From Bacteroidales bacterium (GTDB lineage Bacteria > Bacteroidota > Bacteroidia > Bacteroidales > Tenuifilaceae), in contig JABFRB010000027.1 in the NCBI GenBank assembly GCA_013141385.1, positions 1-64,000 of the forward strand: DNA of 64,000 bases. The letters run 5' to 3'. Under the pieces are notes generated by a model that saw nothing but the letters and a program-made list of their open reading frames with translations, searched no databases and was not told the DNA's origin. Every line of letters starts with the position of its first letter. The stretch's first letter is position 1. This document shows positions 1 to 7,821 of this stretch, in pieces. Position numbers and translations under genes: made by a program.

Positions 1-224
1 TTACAACTAATTAGGTTTTTGATTAAATTATGCGTTACTTTGCAACGATTTTAGCATAAGATAGATCTGTGTAGTGAGTATATCTCTAGGAGCATTCCTT
101 TTTTGAAGACATTCTTTCTAAGTTCACTAGTTTACGCTGAATAGTATTTACGCCAAAGAAACATTATCCCTTTGAACAGATGTGTGGTTAATGTTAGTAT
201 CAGCGGCATTAACCAATTTTTATA

Positions 225-1430
225 ATGGAGAATAATGGATCACCTCAGAGGAGGCGACAACGGGTTTTTGATCATAAAAGCCCAGCAAGGAACAAATTTT
301 CAAGCAACAAGAAGGGTAACACAAAATCTCTAAACCCTAATCTTTTTATTAAAAAGGCAGAGATGCAGGAAGAAAAAAAATATAAATCTTTGCAACTAAT
401 TCAGGACCTGCCAGTGAATCAACGGATTATTGCCAATCTACTTAAAAAGGGATATAAAACCCCAACCGAAATTCAGGATAAAACCATTGAGGCTTTGCTT
501 AGCGGCAGAAATCTAATGGGTTTAGCACAAACTGGAACCGGAAAAACAGGAGCATTTCTAATCCCAATAATCAACAATTTACTCGATCAAAGGCCAATGT
601 TTCAGGTGTTGATAGTATCGCCAACACGTGAGCTTGCCATGCAAATTGATAGCGAATTCAAGAGCATTGCCAATGGGTTAAATCTTAGTAGTACCTGCTT
701 AATTGGAGGCACTAGCGTTCAACGTGATGTTAATAATTTAAGACGTCCAAGCCATATAATTATCGGAACACCCGGTCGTATTGCGGATATGGTTCGCCAG
801 CGTGCGCTAAATCTACCTAAATTCAACATCCTAGTTTTAGATGAATTCGACAGGCTACTGGATATGGGATTTTCCATTGAGATACAAAAACTTGTTGATG
901 GCATGAACAATCGCAAGCAAACAATCCTTTTCTCGGCTACCGAGGAAAAAGGTCAAAAGCAGCTAATCGCAAATCTGCTCGATAATCCATATGAGGTACG
1001 TGTTCGTGCAGAGAATGTAAGTGCGGATACTATTGATCAGGATATCGTTAGAGTTAAAGATGGTCAGAATAAAATGGATGTTCTGGTTAGCATGGTACGC
1101 GATAAATCGTTTGAGAAGGTTCTGGTTTTTGCCGAAACAAAACGTTGGGTTACCCGTATTTGCCGAGATTTACGCAGTGCTGGTATTAAGGCGGATGAGA
1201 TTCATGGCAACAAATCGCAGAATTACAGGATAAATGCTCTTGATTCCTTTAAGAATAAGAAGATACAGGTTTTGGTTGCAACGGATGTTGCAGCAAGAGG
1301 GCTCGATATTTCCAATGTTTCGCATGTTATAAATTATCAACAACCAAAGAATATGGATAGCTATATCCATAGGATTGGACGAACCGGAAGAGCCGGTGAG
1401 AGCGGAAAAGCATTTACATTTATTAACTAA
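225..1430 (+). CDS. DEAD-box ATP-dependent RNA helicase (RhlE-like)
   Basis: A 401-residue RNA helicase that should unwind short RNA duplexes with ATP in the cytoplasm. All superfamily 2 motifs are readable: the Q motif (TPTEIQ, about residue 80), Walker A AQTGTGKT (about 102-109), PTRELA, TPGR, motif II as DEFD instead of DEAD (about 206-209), SAT (about 238), and in the second RecA-like domain ATDVAARGLD and HRIGRTGRAG (about 382-391). The protein stops about ten residues after motif VI, so it lacks the long basic C-tail of many relatives. The basic Arg/Lys/Asn-rich residues 1-45 may replace it in RNA binding. The ATG at 225 is used because this basic tail is in frame; an internal Met near residue 47 is the alternative. 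The next gene starts 12 bp downstream, so the two are probably cotranscribed. Family assignment is sure; the subtype is inferred. Confidence 0.93.
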   Translation: MENNGSPQRRRQRVFDHKSPARNKFSSNKKGNTKSLNPNLFIKKAEMQEEKKYKSLQLIQDLPVNQRIIANLLKKGYKTPTEIQDKTIEALLSGRNLMGLAQTGTGKTGAFLIPIINNLLDQRPMFQVLIVSPTRELAMQIDSEFKSIANGLNLSSTCLIGGTSVQRDVNNLRRPSHIIIGTPGRIADMVRQRALNLPKFNILVLDEFDRLLDMGFSIEIQKLVDGMNNRKQTILFSATEEKGQKQLIANLLDNPYEVRVRAENVSADTIDQDIVRVKDGQNKMDVLVSMVRDKSFEKVLVFAETKRWVTRICRDLRSAGIKADEIHGNKSQNYRINALDSFKNKKIQVLVATDVAARGLDISNVSHVINYQQPKNMDSYIHRIGRTGRAGESGKAFTFIN

Positions 1431-1442
1431 TAGTATAAGAGT

Positions 1443-1670
1443 ATGGCAGGACCAAACAATCGCTATATCAAAAAGCAGAAGGCTGAGAAGCGGGTTAAGA
1501 AAAGACAGGAGAAAGATCAAAAGAAGATCGTGAGAAAAGAGAATTCCGCAGGCGGTAGCTTCGAGAATATGATTGCCTACGTGGATAAGTTCGGTAATAT
1601 TACCTCCGAGCGTCCAGTTGAGGATAATAATCGTGACGAGGAAGAGTCTAATAATGGGGGTGATAGGTAG
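1443..1670 (+). CDS. Small basic protein resembling the N-terminal tail of Bacteroidota cold-shock proteins
   Basis: A 75-residue protein starting 12 bp after the helicase. Residues 1-32 are Lys/Arg-rich (RYIKKQKAEKRVKKRQEKD region), residues 33-55 carry a GGSFENMIAYVDKFGNI segment, and the end is acidic (RDEEESNN). From memory of the family, Bacteroidota cold-shock proteins often have a similar Lys-rich leader followed by an (M)AYVDE(Y/F)GN stretch and then a cold-shock OB fold; here the OB fold is absent. It may be a stand-alone RNA-binding or chaperone partner of the helicase, or a truncated cold-shock protein. The position next to an RNA helicase supports an RNA-related role. No catalytic motif is visible. 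The existence of the gene is fairly sure; the function is inference. Confidence 0.7.
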   Translation: MAGPNNRYIKKQKAEKRVKKRQEKDQKKIVRKENSAGGSFENMIAYVDKFGNITSERPVEDNNRDEEESNNGGDR

Positions 1671-1679
1671 GATTTAATT

Positions 1680-1712
1680 TACCTCCCCTGCCCCTCCTTA
1701 AAAAAGGAGGGG
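1680..1712. repeat. CCTCCCC-type hairpin repeat, copy 1
   Basis: A hairpin with arms CCCCTCCTT (1691-1699) and AAGGAGGGG (1704-1712), preceded by acctcccctg. The same leader and stem occur at 4099-4129 and 8650-8680. It sits 20 bp after the small basic gene and could end its transcript, but there is no T-run, and its dispersed copies point to a palindromic repeat family. Confidence 0.75.
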
Positions 1713-1795
1713 ATGTACGCCAACAATTTTTTTCAGGCTTTAATTTACAATAGACCATTGTGAACTAGACGAGGTCATCCAAAAGGACAAAAAAC

Positions 1796-2262
1796 GTTCA
1801 CGCAAAGGGCGCAAAGAAAAAACAACGCTAAGATCGCAAAGTAGTGAATTATATTTCTTGCGATCTTTGCGAAAACCTTTGCGATCTTTGCGTTAAATAA
1901 TCTTTTACATTATCGCAAAATGCGATATAAATAAAAATCCTTTAGGATTGTTCTCAAATTATTGGGGCTGTCTGAAAAGATTAAAAAAGAAAAAACGCAA
2001 AGACAGCAAAGAACTAAATCTCTGCGGCCTTTGCGAAATTCTTTGCGCTCTTGGCGCTAACTCCTCTTCTTACATTATCGCAAAATGCGATATATATAAA
2101 AATCCTTTAGGATTGTTCTTAAAAATTTTAAACGCAAAGATGCCAAGATAAAAAACGCAAAGGCCACAAAGTAATGATTACATTCTTTGCGGCCTTTGCG
2201 AAATCTTTTGCGCTCTTGGCGTTAAACTCTCTATCGCAAAATGCGATATATATAAAAATATA
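1796..2262. repeat. Array of three imperfect palindromic repeats (GCAAAG / CTTTGCG family)
   Basis: Three related units of about 130-150 bp at roughly 1796-1946, 1986-2120 and 2132-2262. Each has acgcaaag...gcaaag on the left and ctttgcg...tttgcg(c)tta on the right, so each can fold back on itself. Each is followed by the palindrome ATCGCAAAATGCGAT (1912-1926, 2077-2091, 2233-2247), and the first two also by tcctttaggattgttct. The 743-bp gap 1671-2413 holds only these repeats, the hairpin before them and the element at 2283-2360; the open frames across it are repeat-derived. Related single elements lie at 5036-5123 and 11194-11297. Confidence 0.85.
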
Positions 2263-2282
2263 TTTTAACGTTAGCTCGATGT

Positions 2283-2360
2283 AAGGTGTCATCCTAAGCG
2301 AAGCAAAGGAAATAATTATCTAAATTCCAGATGCTTCACTCCGTTCAGCATGACAAAGTA
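2283..2360. repeat. Inverted-repeat element with TGTCAT ... ATGACA ends
   Basis: Ends read tgtcatcctaagcgaagcaa and cactccgttcagcatgaca, forming an imperfect fold-back of about 75 bp. Close relatives lie at 13486-13565 and 13631-13699, also beside gene ends. It codes for nothing and is best seen as a dispersed, non-autonomous palindromic element. Confidence 0.7.
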
Positions 2361-2413
2361 ATAATCTAATGGTAAACTGAGAATCAATATATTATACTTA
2401 CATAGAGCTCACG

Positions 2414-3757
2414 TTATTTCAACTTTTCGATTATTCCTTTTACGCAGTTTACCTTTTCATCCAACATTGCCTTGGTTTTGGCTTCGGCAATGAATCGTAG
2501 GTATGGTTCGGTGTTGGATGGACGAATGTTGAACCACCAGTCGGGGAACTCAACACGGTAGCCATCAAAATCGAATGATGCGGTTGGTTTCTCTGCTCCT
2601 ATGAAATGGTCACGAACGGCATCCATGGCTTCCTTTTTCTTCTCAATTTTGAAGTTGATTTCGCCAGAGTTGGCGTAAGTTTCAATCTTACCAATTAGCT
2701 GCGATACGGAAATTCCTTTGGCTTTCATCTTGCTAACTACGTTTAGGATTAGCATACATGCAAGAAGACCTGAATCGGAGAAGTAGAAATCACGGAAGTA
2801 GTAATGTCCGGCAAGTTCGCCTCCATAGATTCCGTTAATCTCACGTAACTTTGGTGCGGCAAATGCACGTCCCACACGCCAGGTTTGCATTGTTCCGCCG
2901 AGGTTGGCAAGGTATTCGCCTACGGCTTTGGATGTTCTTATATCCTGAAGCACCAAGCCTTTCTGATTCTTCTCTTCCAAGAAGTAGTGACCAAGCACGG
3001 CAATCATAAGGTCGGGGGAGATAAAGCGGGAGTTCTCATCAACAAACATAACCCTGTCGGCATCGCCATCAAATACGATTCCAATATCGCATTTGTTGTC
3101 TTTAACCAGTTTCTGTAGGTCGACAATGTTCTCGGGAACAAGAGGGTTTGCCTCGTGGTTAGGGAAAGTTCCATCCAAATCATCGTAGATATAAACTGGG
3201 GTGTTGCCAAGTATATCCTTGATTAGAAGGGCAGCCATTCCGTTTGAGCAGTCGATACCAATTTTGAGGTTGGAGTAGTTGCCTAGATATTGTTTTAGAT
3301 ATTTAAGATACTCGTCCTTTACATCAAAATCGATAATCTTGCCCTTTTTGGCAACGGGGGTAACCTTATCGTTTTTAACTCTTGTTTCAATCTCTTTTAG
3401 GCCTGTATCGTAACCAACGGGTAGGGCGTTTTCACGAGATACTTTCATGCCGTTGTACTCACGTGGGTTGTGTGATGCGGTGATCTGAACGGATGCGTTG
3501 AAGCCATTCTTTGCCGTAGCAAAGTAAACCATTGGTGTGGTTGCCAAGCCGAGGTTGTAAACATCGGCACCAGCATCGGTTATGCCTTTGGTTAGGTAGT
3601 CGTATATTTCATCGGATGATACACGTGCATCGCGACCAACGAGTACTTTGTTGGTTTTTAGAAGATCGACCAGAAAGAATCCGATTTTGTAGGCATCGTC
3701 CTTATTAAAATCCTTGTTGTAAATTCCACGGATATCGTATGCATGAAAAGCTCCCAT
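2414..3757 (-). CDS. Phosphomannomutase/phosphoglucomutase (alpha-D-phosphohexomutase)
   Basis: A 447-residue cytoplasmic enzyme that interconverts hexose 1- and 6-phosphates through a phosphoserine, feeding nucleotide-sugar and cell-envelope glycan synthesis. The four family signatures are present and in order: catalytic loop TASHNP (residues 93-98, phosphoserine Ser95), Mg-binding loop DGDADR (about 228-233), the sugar-recognition segment GGELAGHYYFRD (about 310), and the phosphate-binding loop RPSNTEP (about 412). Length fits the bacterial PMM/PGM class. The GELAGH form is usual for dual-specificity PMM/PGM enzymes, so specificity between mannose and glucose phosphates cannot be fixed from sequence. 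The gene stands alone, flanked on both sides by repeat-rich spacers. Start ATG (cat at 3755-3757) gives the expected N-terminal strand with YDIRGIY. Confidence 0.93.
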   Translation of the reverse strand: MGAFHAYDIRGIYNKDFNKDDAYKIGFFLVDLLKTNKVLVGRDARVSSDEIYDYLTKGITDAGADVYNLGLATTPMVYFATAKNGFNASVQITASHNPREYNGMKVSRENALPVGYDTGLKEIETRVKNDKVTPVAKKGKIIDFDVKDEYLKYLKQYLGNYSNLKIGIDCSNGMAALLIKDILGNTPVYIYDDLDGTFPNHEANPLVPENIVDLQKLVKDNKCDIGIVFDGDADRVMFVDENSRFISPDLMIAVLGHYFLEEKNQKGLVLQDIRTSKAVGEYLANLGGTMQTWRVGRAFAAPKLREINGIYGGELAGHYYFRDFYFSDSGLLACMLILNVVSKMKAKGISVSQLIGKIETYANSGEINFKIEKKKEAMDAVRDHFIGAEKPTASFDFDGYRVEFPDWWFNIRPSNTEPYLRFIAEAKTKAMLDEKVNCVKGIIEKLK

Positions 3758-3811
3758 AGTATCAGTTTTTAAGCAGTTATGATTTAACGGTTTAATAATT
3801 CAATGTTGTTT

Positions 3812-3905
3812 AGCTAAGGAGATTCCGCAACAAGTGCGGAATGACAAGGGGGTGGGTGCACCATTCTTACTGTCATTCCTGCGAATGCAGGAATCCCTAA
3901 CCTAA
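3812..3905. repeat. Pair of short palindromes (TTCCGCA.. and ATTCCTGCGAATGCAGGAAT types)
   Basis: Two fold-backs, attccgcaacaagtgcggaat near 3820-3842 and attcctgcgaatgcaggaat near 3875-3894, separated by a G-rich stretch. They lie upstream of the mutase in the 1364-bp gap 3758-5121. No promoter or gene could be read in 3906-4098. Confidence 0.6.
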
Positions 3906-4098
3906 TAGAAATGTATTCTTAACTAAACGACATTGTTTAATATTCGGTAAAAATAATAATTGGTTTAGTTTGATAGATATATTTAATGGAAAATTCTTGG
4001 TATTTGGAATATAAATCCATAAAACCAATAGATGAGTGTTGGTTTTATCTGATTATTGAATGGATTGCGTTAAAAAATAATTAAGGGTTGTTCTATTT

Positions 4099-4129
4099 AC
4101 CTCCCCTACCCCTCCTAAAATAGGAGGGG
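4099..4129. repeat. CCTCCCC-type hairpin repeat, copy 2
   Basis: Arms CCCCTCCTA (4109-4117) and TAGGAGGGG (4121-4129) with a three-base loop, preceded by tacctcccctac. Same family as 1680-1712 and 8650-8680. No gene is close enough to make it a convincing terminator. Confidence 0.75.
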
Positions 4130-4422
4130 AAACGCATCGGCATTGCGTTTGCGTGTATTTGTAGATTTTAGGGTTGATGTTTTAGGGTTTTAAATGGACG
4201 ATTGTTGCTTGAATTTCCCCCTTGTTTTAAGGGGGAACACAAGGGGGTTGATACGTGTCTGGGTTAATGATTGCCATTTCCGAACTCTCGATCTCCATTC
4301 CCGAGTTCTAGACTCTTTCGGGTCTATCGACGCCGAAAGGTCTTGCTTTGTGGGAATACCTGATGGGGTTTCAAAGAACCTATAAGCGTTTATAAACAAT
4401 ACCGTTACATAGAAACTATTTC

Positions 4423-4675
4423 GGTGCGCTGCACCTTAATTCGCTTTCTATTCTTCTTTCTACAAATATTTTGCTGCGATGCAGCTGGTAAAAGGGGATT
4501 TGTTGATTTATGATTCTAATGCGTTGTCCATTTTGGGAGTCTGGTGTTTGTTTTTTATTGGTGCAGAGCACCTCAATATTTGTAGAAACATCCATAACAG
4601 CAAATTTTGAGGTGCGGAACACCGTAATATTATATTAATCGATGTTTGCCGAGTATATATTCGGTGCATTACACC
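4423..4675. repeat. Cluster of five 13-bp palindromes, mostly GGTGC-NNN-GCACC
   Basis: Palindromes at 4423-4435 (GGTGC gct GCACC), 4473-4485 (GCTGC gat GCAGC), 4560-4572 (GGTGC aga GCACC), 4611-4623 (one arm mismatch) and 4663-4675 (one arm mismatch). Flanks also recur: ttaat or tcaatatttgtaga next to the palindrome, in both orientations. The spacing is irregular, so this is not a CRISPR array. The segment has no plausible gene. Confidence 0.75.
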
Positions 4676-4716
4676 TTAAATTACATGTTGATCTTCTTCT
4701 CTTTTTGAACAGATTC

Positions 4717-5031
4717 CATTTCCGAGTTCTTGATCTCCATTTCCAAACTCTCGATCTCCATTTCCGAGCTCTTGATCGGCATTTCCGAACTCTCGATCGG
4801 CATTTCTTGATTCTTGATCGATATTTCCAGATTCTCGATCGGCATTTCCAACCTAATTTCTGACATTGCGGCAGTCTCGATGAGCATTTCTTGACTCTCG
4901 ATCACCATTTCCGAGTTCTTGATCGACATTTCCGAACTCTCGATTGGCATTTCCGAACTCATTTCTGACATTGCGGCAGTCTCGATGAGCATTTCCGATA
5001 CCTCAGAGAGCATTTCCAATTTCTTGGCGGA
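4717..5031. repeat. 21-bp minisatellite, about 15 tandem units, open as heptads on the minus strand
   Basis: Units of the type catttccgagttcttgatcg follow one another with an exact 21-bp step from 4717 to 5031; two decayed units lie apart at about 4271-4312. On the minus strand an open frame (4681-5076, 131 codons) reads the array as seven-residue repeats such as EMPIESS, EMSIKNS, EMVIESQ and EMEIKNS, with Met and Ile at coiled-coil-like spacing. Its first 20 codons come from a neighbouring palindromic repeat, and no ribosome site or homologue is known to me, so the array is annotated as a repeat. A real short coiled-coil protein is possible but weakly supported. Confidence 0.8.
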
Positions 5032-5035
5032 TGTT

Positions 5036-5123
5036 TTTACCACAAAGGGCTCTAAGGATTTCACAAAGTAACACAAAGTTTTTCTCTGCGTTACTCTGCG
5101 TGGTCTCTGCGAACTTAGCGGTT
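5036..5123. repeat. Palindromic repeat of the CACAAAG / CTCTGCG family
   Basis: The left arm accacaaaggg...cacaaagtaacacaaag pairs imperfectly with tctctgcgttactctgcgtgg...tctgcgaac. It overlaps the stop codon of the GTPase gene (5122-5124) and could form a stem at the end of that transcript. It resembles the elements at 1796-2262 and 11194-11297. Confidence 0.65.
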
Positions 5124-7674
5124 AACCCTTATCCTCCTTCTTCAAAAACGGTTTGGGTACTTGCGGTAAGCCCAGCCACTGGGCAATATCGTTATAGCCT
5201 TTGGCGATGTCTTGGGCAATGCTTACGCCTTGCTTAACTCCACTAATTGATTTATGGAGTTTGGATTCCTCATCTCCTAAATCCTGAACAAAGCGTTTTA
5301 ACCTATTCGCAATGCCCGTTTCTTTTACCTCATCCTCGTTTTTGCAATTCTTTGACTCTTTAAGTGCTTTGGATAAATTCTTTAATTGACTGGACTCTTC
5401 GTCTGCTCCTTTCTCTAAAAGCATTTGAGCCAATTCGTTCAAATTGCCCTGTAATCCGATGTTGCAATTATGGAAATTAAAGGTATTGTGAACGGATTGA
5501 TCAGTAAATAGATTACCAGTCCCATTCAGTAACGTTTGTGCGGTAATATTGTAATTATTAACGGTGTAATTTAAATTTATATGCTGCCCAGTAACATCCT
5601 CGAAATATGGAACATTATTTCTTAAGTGGCTTAATATCTTAGTATCGGGCAACCATAAAGGATTCCTTTTCTCAATCTCATCGGGTATTTGCCCAAACCG
5701 TTCAACCCTGTATTGTAACTCAGGCTTGTTACTCTTATAGCTATTAAAAATATCGTTTAATGTTTCTCTTAGGATGCTTAGGTATTCCGTTTTTATTTTT
5801 CCCGTAACAGATACGCTTATAGTTCTGTCCTCCTCACGTACCAGAGCAGTACTTCCCTTGCCATCCTCAAGAACAACGCCGTAACGCCATACAATATATT
5901 TACTTCCTACTTTTTTTATCTCCTGATTATGCCTTACTATAAAGCGCGATATGGTATTGGGTGGTAGCGGTTGCTCGGCTTTGTAGCGAAGCATCAGGCT
6001 TTCGCCGATTGAGAAAACGGGTAAGTTAACTGGGCGATCCTCCCCCAGTAGATGGGGTATTATAAGACATCTGCCCTTGCTGATTTTGTATGCCAGTTCG
6101 TAACGTTCCATCAGCCTAAAGAAGAATTCGTACTTCTCCTTAGGGTAGCGGATAGAATCAACCTCATTCTCAAAAACCTTAGAGAACTCATCAATGCTTA
6201 ACTGGTGCTTGCGCTCGTTGCTCACCCAGTTAACAATCTTATAAACCCCATTGCTTATCCACTCGGGATTAAGAACTAAGGTATTAAACTCCCCCATATC
6301 CTTATACCAAAGGCTTATACCAAGTGCATCTAAATCATTTAGTAAACCATCAACATTATCAATACCGTTCCTCTCGGCAATTCTACAAAACTCCTCCTTG
6401 GTAATATGTTCCTCACACTTCTTATGATCTCCTTTAATAAAGCGTTCCTCCAACTCTTTCTTAACCCTATAGTAGTTGGATGGTATTAGCTGCTTATCCC
6501 ATGAGGGGTTATTGCGTATATAGTCCGTCACAATCTCCCTAAACTTCCTCAGTTCATCCATGTCATCCTGAATTGAGAATGTATAGAGACCCTCAATTGA
6601 GTATTGCTCCTTTAGCCTATTAATTGGAATATCTACTTGATGCTGATCTCGCTTATTTACCAGTATAATTGCCTTTGAGTTTCCACCAAAATTCTTCATA
6701 TGGTCTAGCCAGTACTCAAGCCTGTTGCGTTCCTCTGTGCGCCCATCGTACACGATTATGTAAAGGCATCGCTCCGATAGGAAAAACTGGTGCACAGCGT
6801 GGGTAACGGTATGCCCTGCAAAATCCCAGATATGCACATTAATATTCTCCTTTTCCAACCTCCATATAGTCTTATCTACACCAGCAGTACTCTCATTATC
6901 TGTAGCCATTGGAGCATTTGGGTTTATTAATCTTCTTGCCAAACATGTTTTTCCTGCACCCTTCTCACCCAATACTATTATACGAGCCTCATTTAGCCTC
7001 TCAGCTCCTTTCTCCAACTGTTCCAAATATCTCCCAACCTCAGCAGCACCTTTCTTAAGTATCTCTGTAGGAACATTTATTCTTTCTTCAACACCCTCCC
7101 TTGCTGCCTCAATCCCATTGCTAAATATATTGCTGTACAACTTAAGCCAGTATCCACATCCCTCTGTCTCAAGCGCATTCTGGAAGTTAACCCAAAGCGT
7201 ACCGTACACGGCTATGCTCATGCCCCCCTCCCCTCTCTTACTCCTTATCAATTCAATATCTTCTAAAATAATATCCTTTAAATCTATTTCTAAGGCATCG
7301 GCGGCGGCGTAAGCATAGGTGGCGGCTCTGGCAGCATAGGCGACGTAGGCATAGTCGGCGTTGTAGGCGTAAGCGTAGGCGTAGGAGGAGGCGGAGGATA
7401 CAGAAGCGGAGGCACATGAGGAGGCGGAGGCGGCAGCGGCAGCAGAGGCAGCGTCCTCAGCGGCAGCGGAGGCATTTATATTAGCATCCAAGGCATGAAA
7501 AATGGAATAAAGGTATTTTTGCCGATCCTTCTTTTCCCAAAAATCAAAATTACCTTCAACTCCTAAAAAAGGTAAAGCACGCACGGCACAACGCCAAGCG
7601 AAATGTAATACATCCTCCCTATCTAATTTTCGCAATTCTTTTTTAACTTTTTCTCTAAAAACTTCTGTATCCAT
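5122..7674 (-). CDS. Roc-COR family GTPase with Ala/Ser/Tyr-rich N-terminal tract
   Basis: An 850-residue multidomain GTPase. Residues 1-65 form a helical start with FAWRCAVRALPFLGVEG. Residues about 67-128 are a low-complexity tract of Ala, Ser and Tyr. The Ras-of-complex domain follows: P-loop GEKGAGKT (about 234-241), DFAGH (about 281-285, the DxxG motif) and NKRD (about 338-341). Residues about 400-640 fit the COR dimerisation region by position and by EFCRIAERNGI...LNDLDALGISLWY...VLNPEWISNGVYKIV. After it comes an Asn-rich strand-forming stretch (VNNYNITAQT, FNFHNCNIGLQGN) and a C-terminal helical segment with YNDIAQWLGLPQVPKPFL. There are no leucine-rich repeats. Bacterial Roc-COR proteins are dimeric nucleotide switches of mostly unknown role, and several related P-loop proteins serve immunity; a defence role is only a guess. 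The gene is monocistronic, with a -7-like box upstream at 7776-7783. Confidence 0.8.
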   Translation of the reverse strand: MDTEVFREKVKKELRKLDREDVLHFAWRCAVRALPFLGVEGNFDFWEKKDRQKYLYSIFHALDANINASAAAEDAASAAAAASASSCASASVSSASSYAYAYAYNADYAYVAYAARAATYAYAAADALEIDLKDIILEDIELIRSKRGEGGMSIAVYGTLWVNFQNALETEGCGYWLKLYSNIFSNGIEAAREGVEERINVPTEILKKGAAEVGRYLEQLEKGAERLNEARIIVLGEKGAGKTCLARRLINPNAPMATDNESTAGVDKTIWRLEKENINVHIWDFAGHTVTHAVHQFFLSERCLYIIVYDGRTEERNRLEYWLDHMKNFGGNSKAIILVNKRDQHQVDIPINRLKEQYSIEGLYTFSIQDDMDELRKFREIVTDYIRNNPSWDKQLIPSNYYRVKKELEERFIKGDHKKCEEHITKEEFCRIAERNGIDNVDGLLNDLDALGISLWYKDMGEFNTLVLNPEWISNGVYKIVNWVSNERKHQLSIDEFSKVFENEVDSIRYPKEKYEFFFRLMERYELAYKISKGRCLIIPHLLGEDRPVNLPVFSIGESLMLRYKAEQPLPPNTISRFIVRHNQEIKKVGSKYIVWRYGVVLEDGKGSTALVREEDRTISVSVTGKIKTEYLSILRETLNDIFNSYKSNKPELQYRVERFGQIPDEIEKRNPLWLPDTKILSHLRNNVPYFEDVTGQHINLNYTVNNYNITAQTLLNGTGNLFTDQSVHNTFNFHNCNIGLQGNLNELAQMLLEKGADEESSQLKNLSKALKESKNCKNEDEVKETGIANRLKRFVQDLGDEESKLHKSISGVKQGVSIAQDIAKGYNDIAQWLGLPQVPKPFLKKEDKG

Positions 7675-7775
7675 GATTGATATTATATAAATTTTTAAAT
7701 AAACTCAACATATAAACTTGTTCCATTAACCCAAATTACATGTTGTGTACGTAATTGGTTAAGGAACTTGTATTT

Positions 7776-7783
7776 CAAAGATA
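7776..7783 (-). promoter_or_regulatory. Candidate Bacteroidota -7 box (TATCTTTG) for the Roc-COR gene
   Basis: On the minus strand the bases read TATCTTTG, an exact match to the Bacteroidota -7 consensus TAnnTTTG, about 100 bp before the GTPase start. A clear -33 TTTG is not seen at the usual spacing, so this is a partial match. Confidence 0.4.
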
Positions 7784-7821
7784 GAAAAATATTGTGGGAA
7801 TTGGGGGATTAAAATATAATT

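Noticed and set aside
1948-2151. Open frame of 67 codons in the repeat array
   Set aside because: It is made entirely of palindromic repeat sequence, and its content changes between repeat copies.
2283-2360. Insertion sequence
   Set aside because: The inverted-repeat element is under 100 bp with no transposase; at most it is a non-autonomous palindromic repeat.
4642-4863. Plus-strand open frame with FRxLDxHF repeats
   Set aside because: It is the reverse reading of the 21-bp minisatellite; if the array codes at all, the minus-strand heptad reading is longer.
4423-5031. CRISPR array
   Set aside because: Spacing between palindromes is irregular, the 21-bp units are contiguous without spacers, and no cas gene is present.
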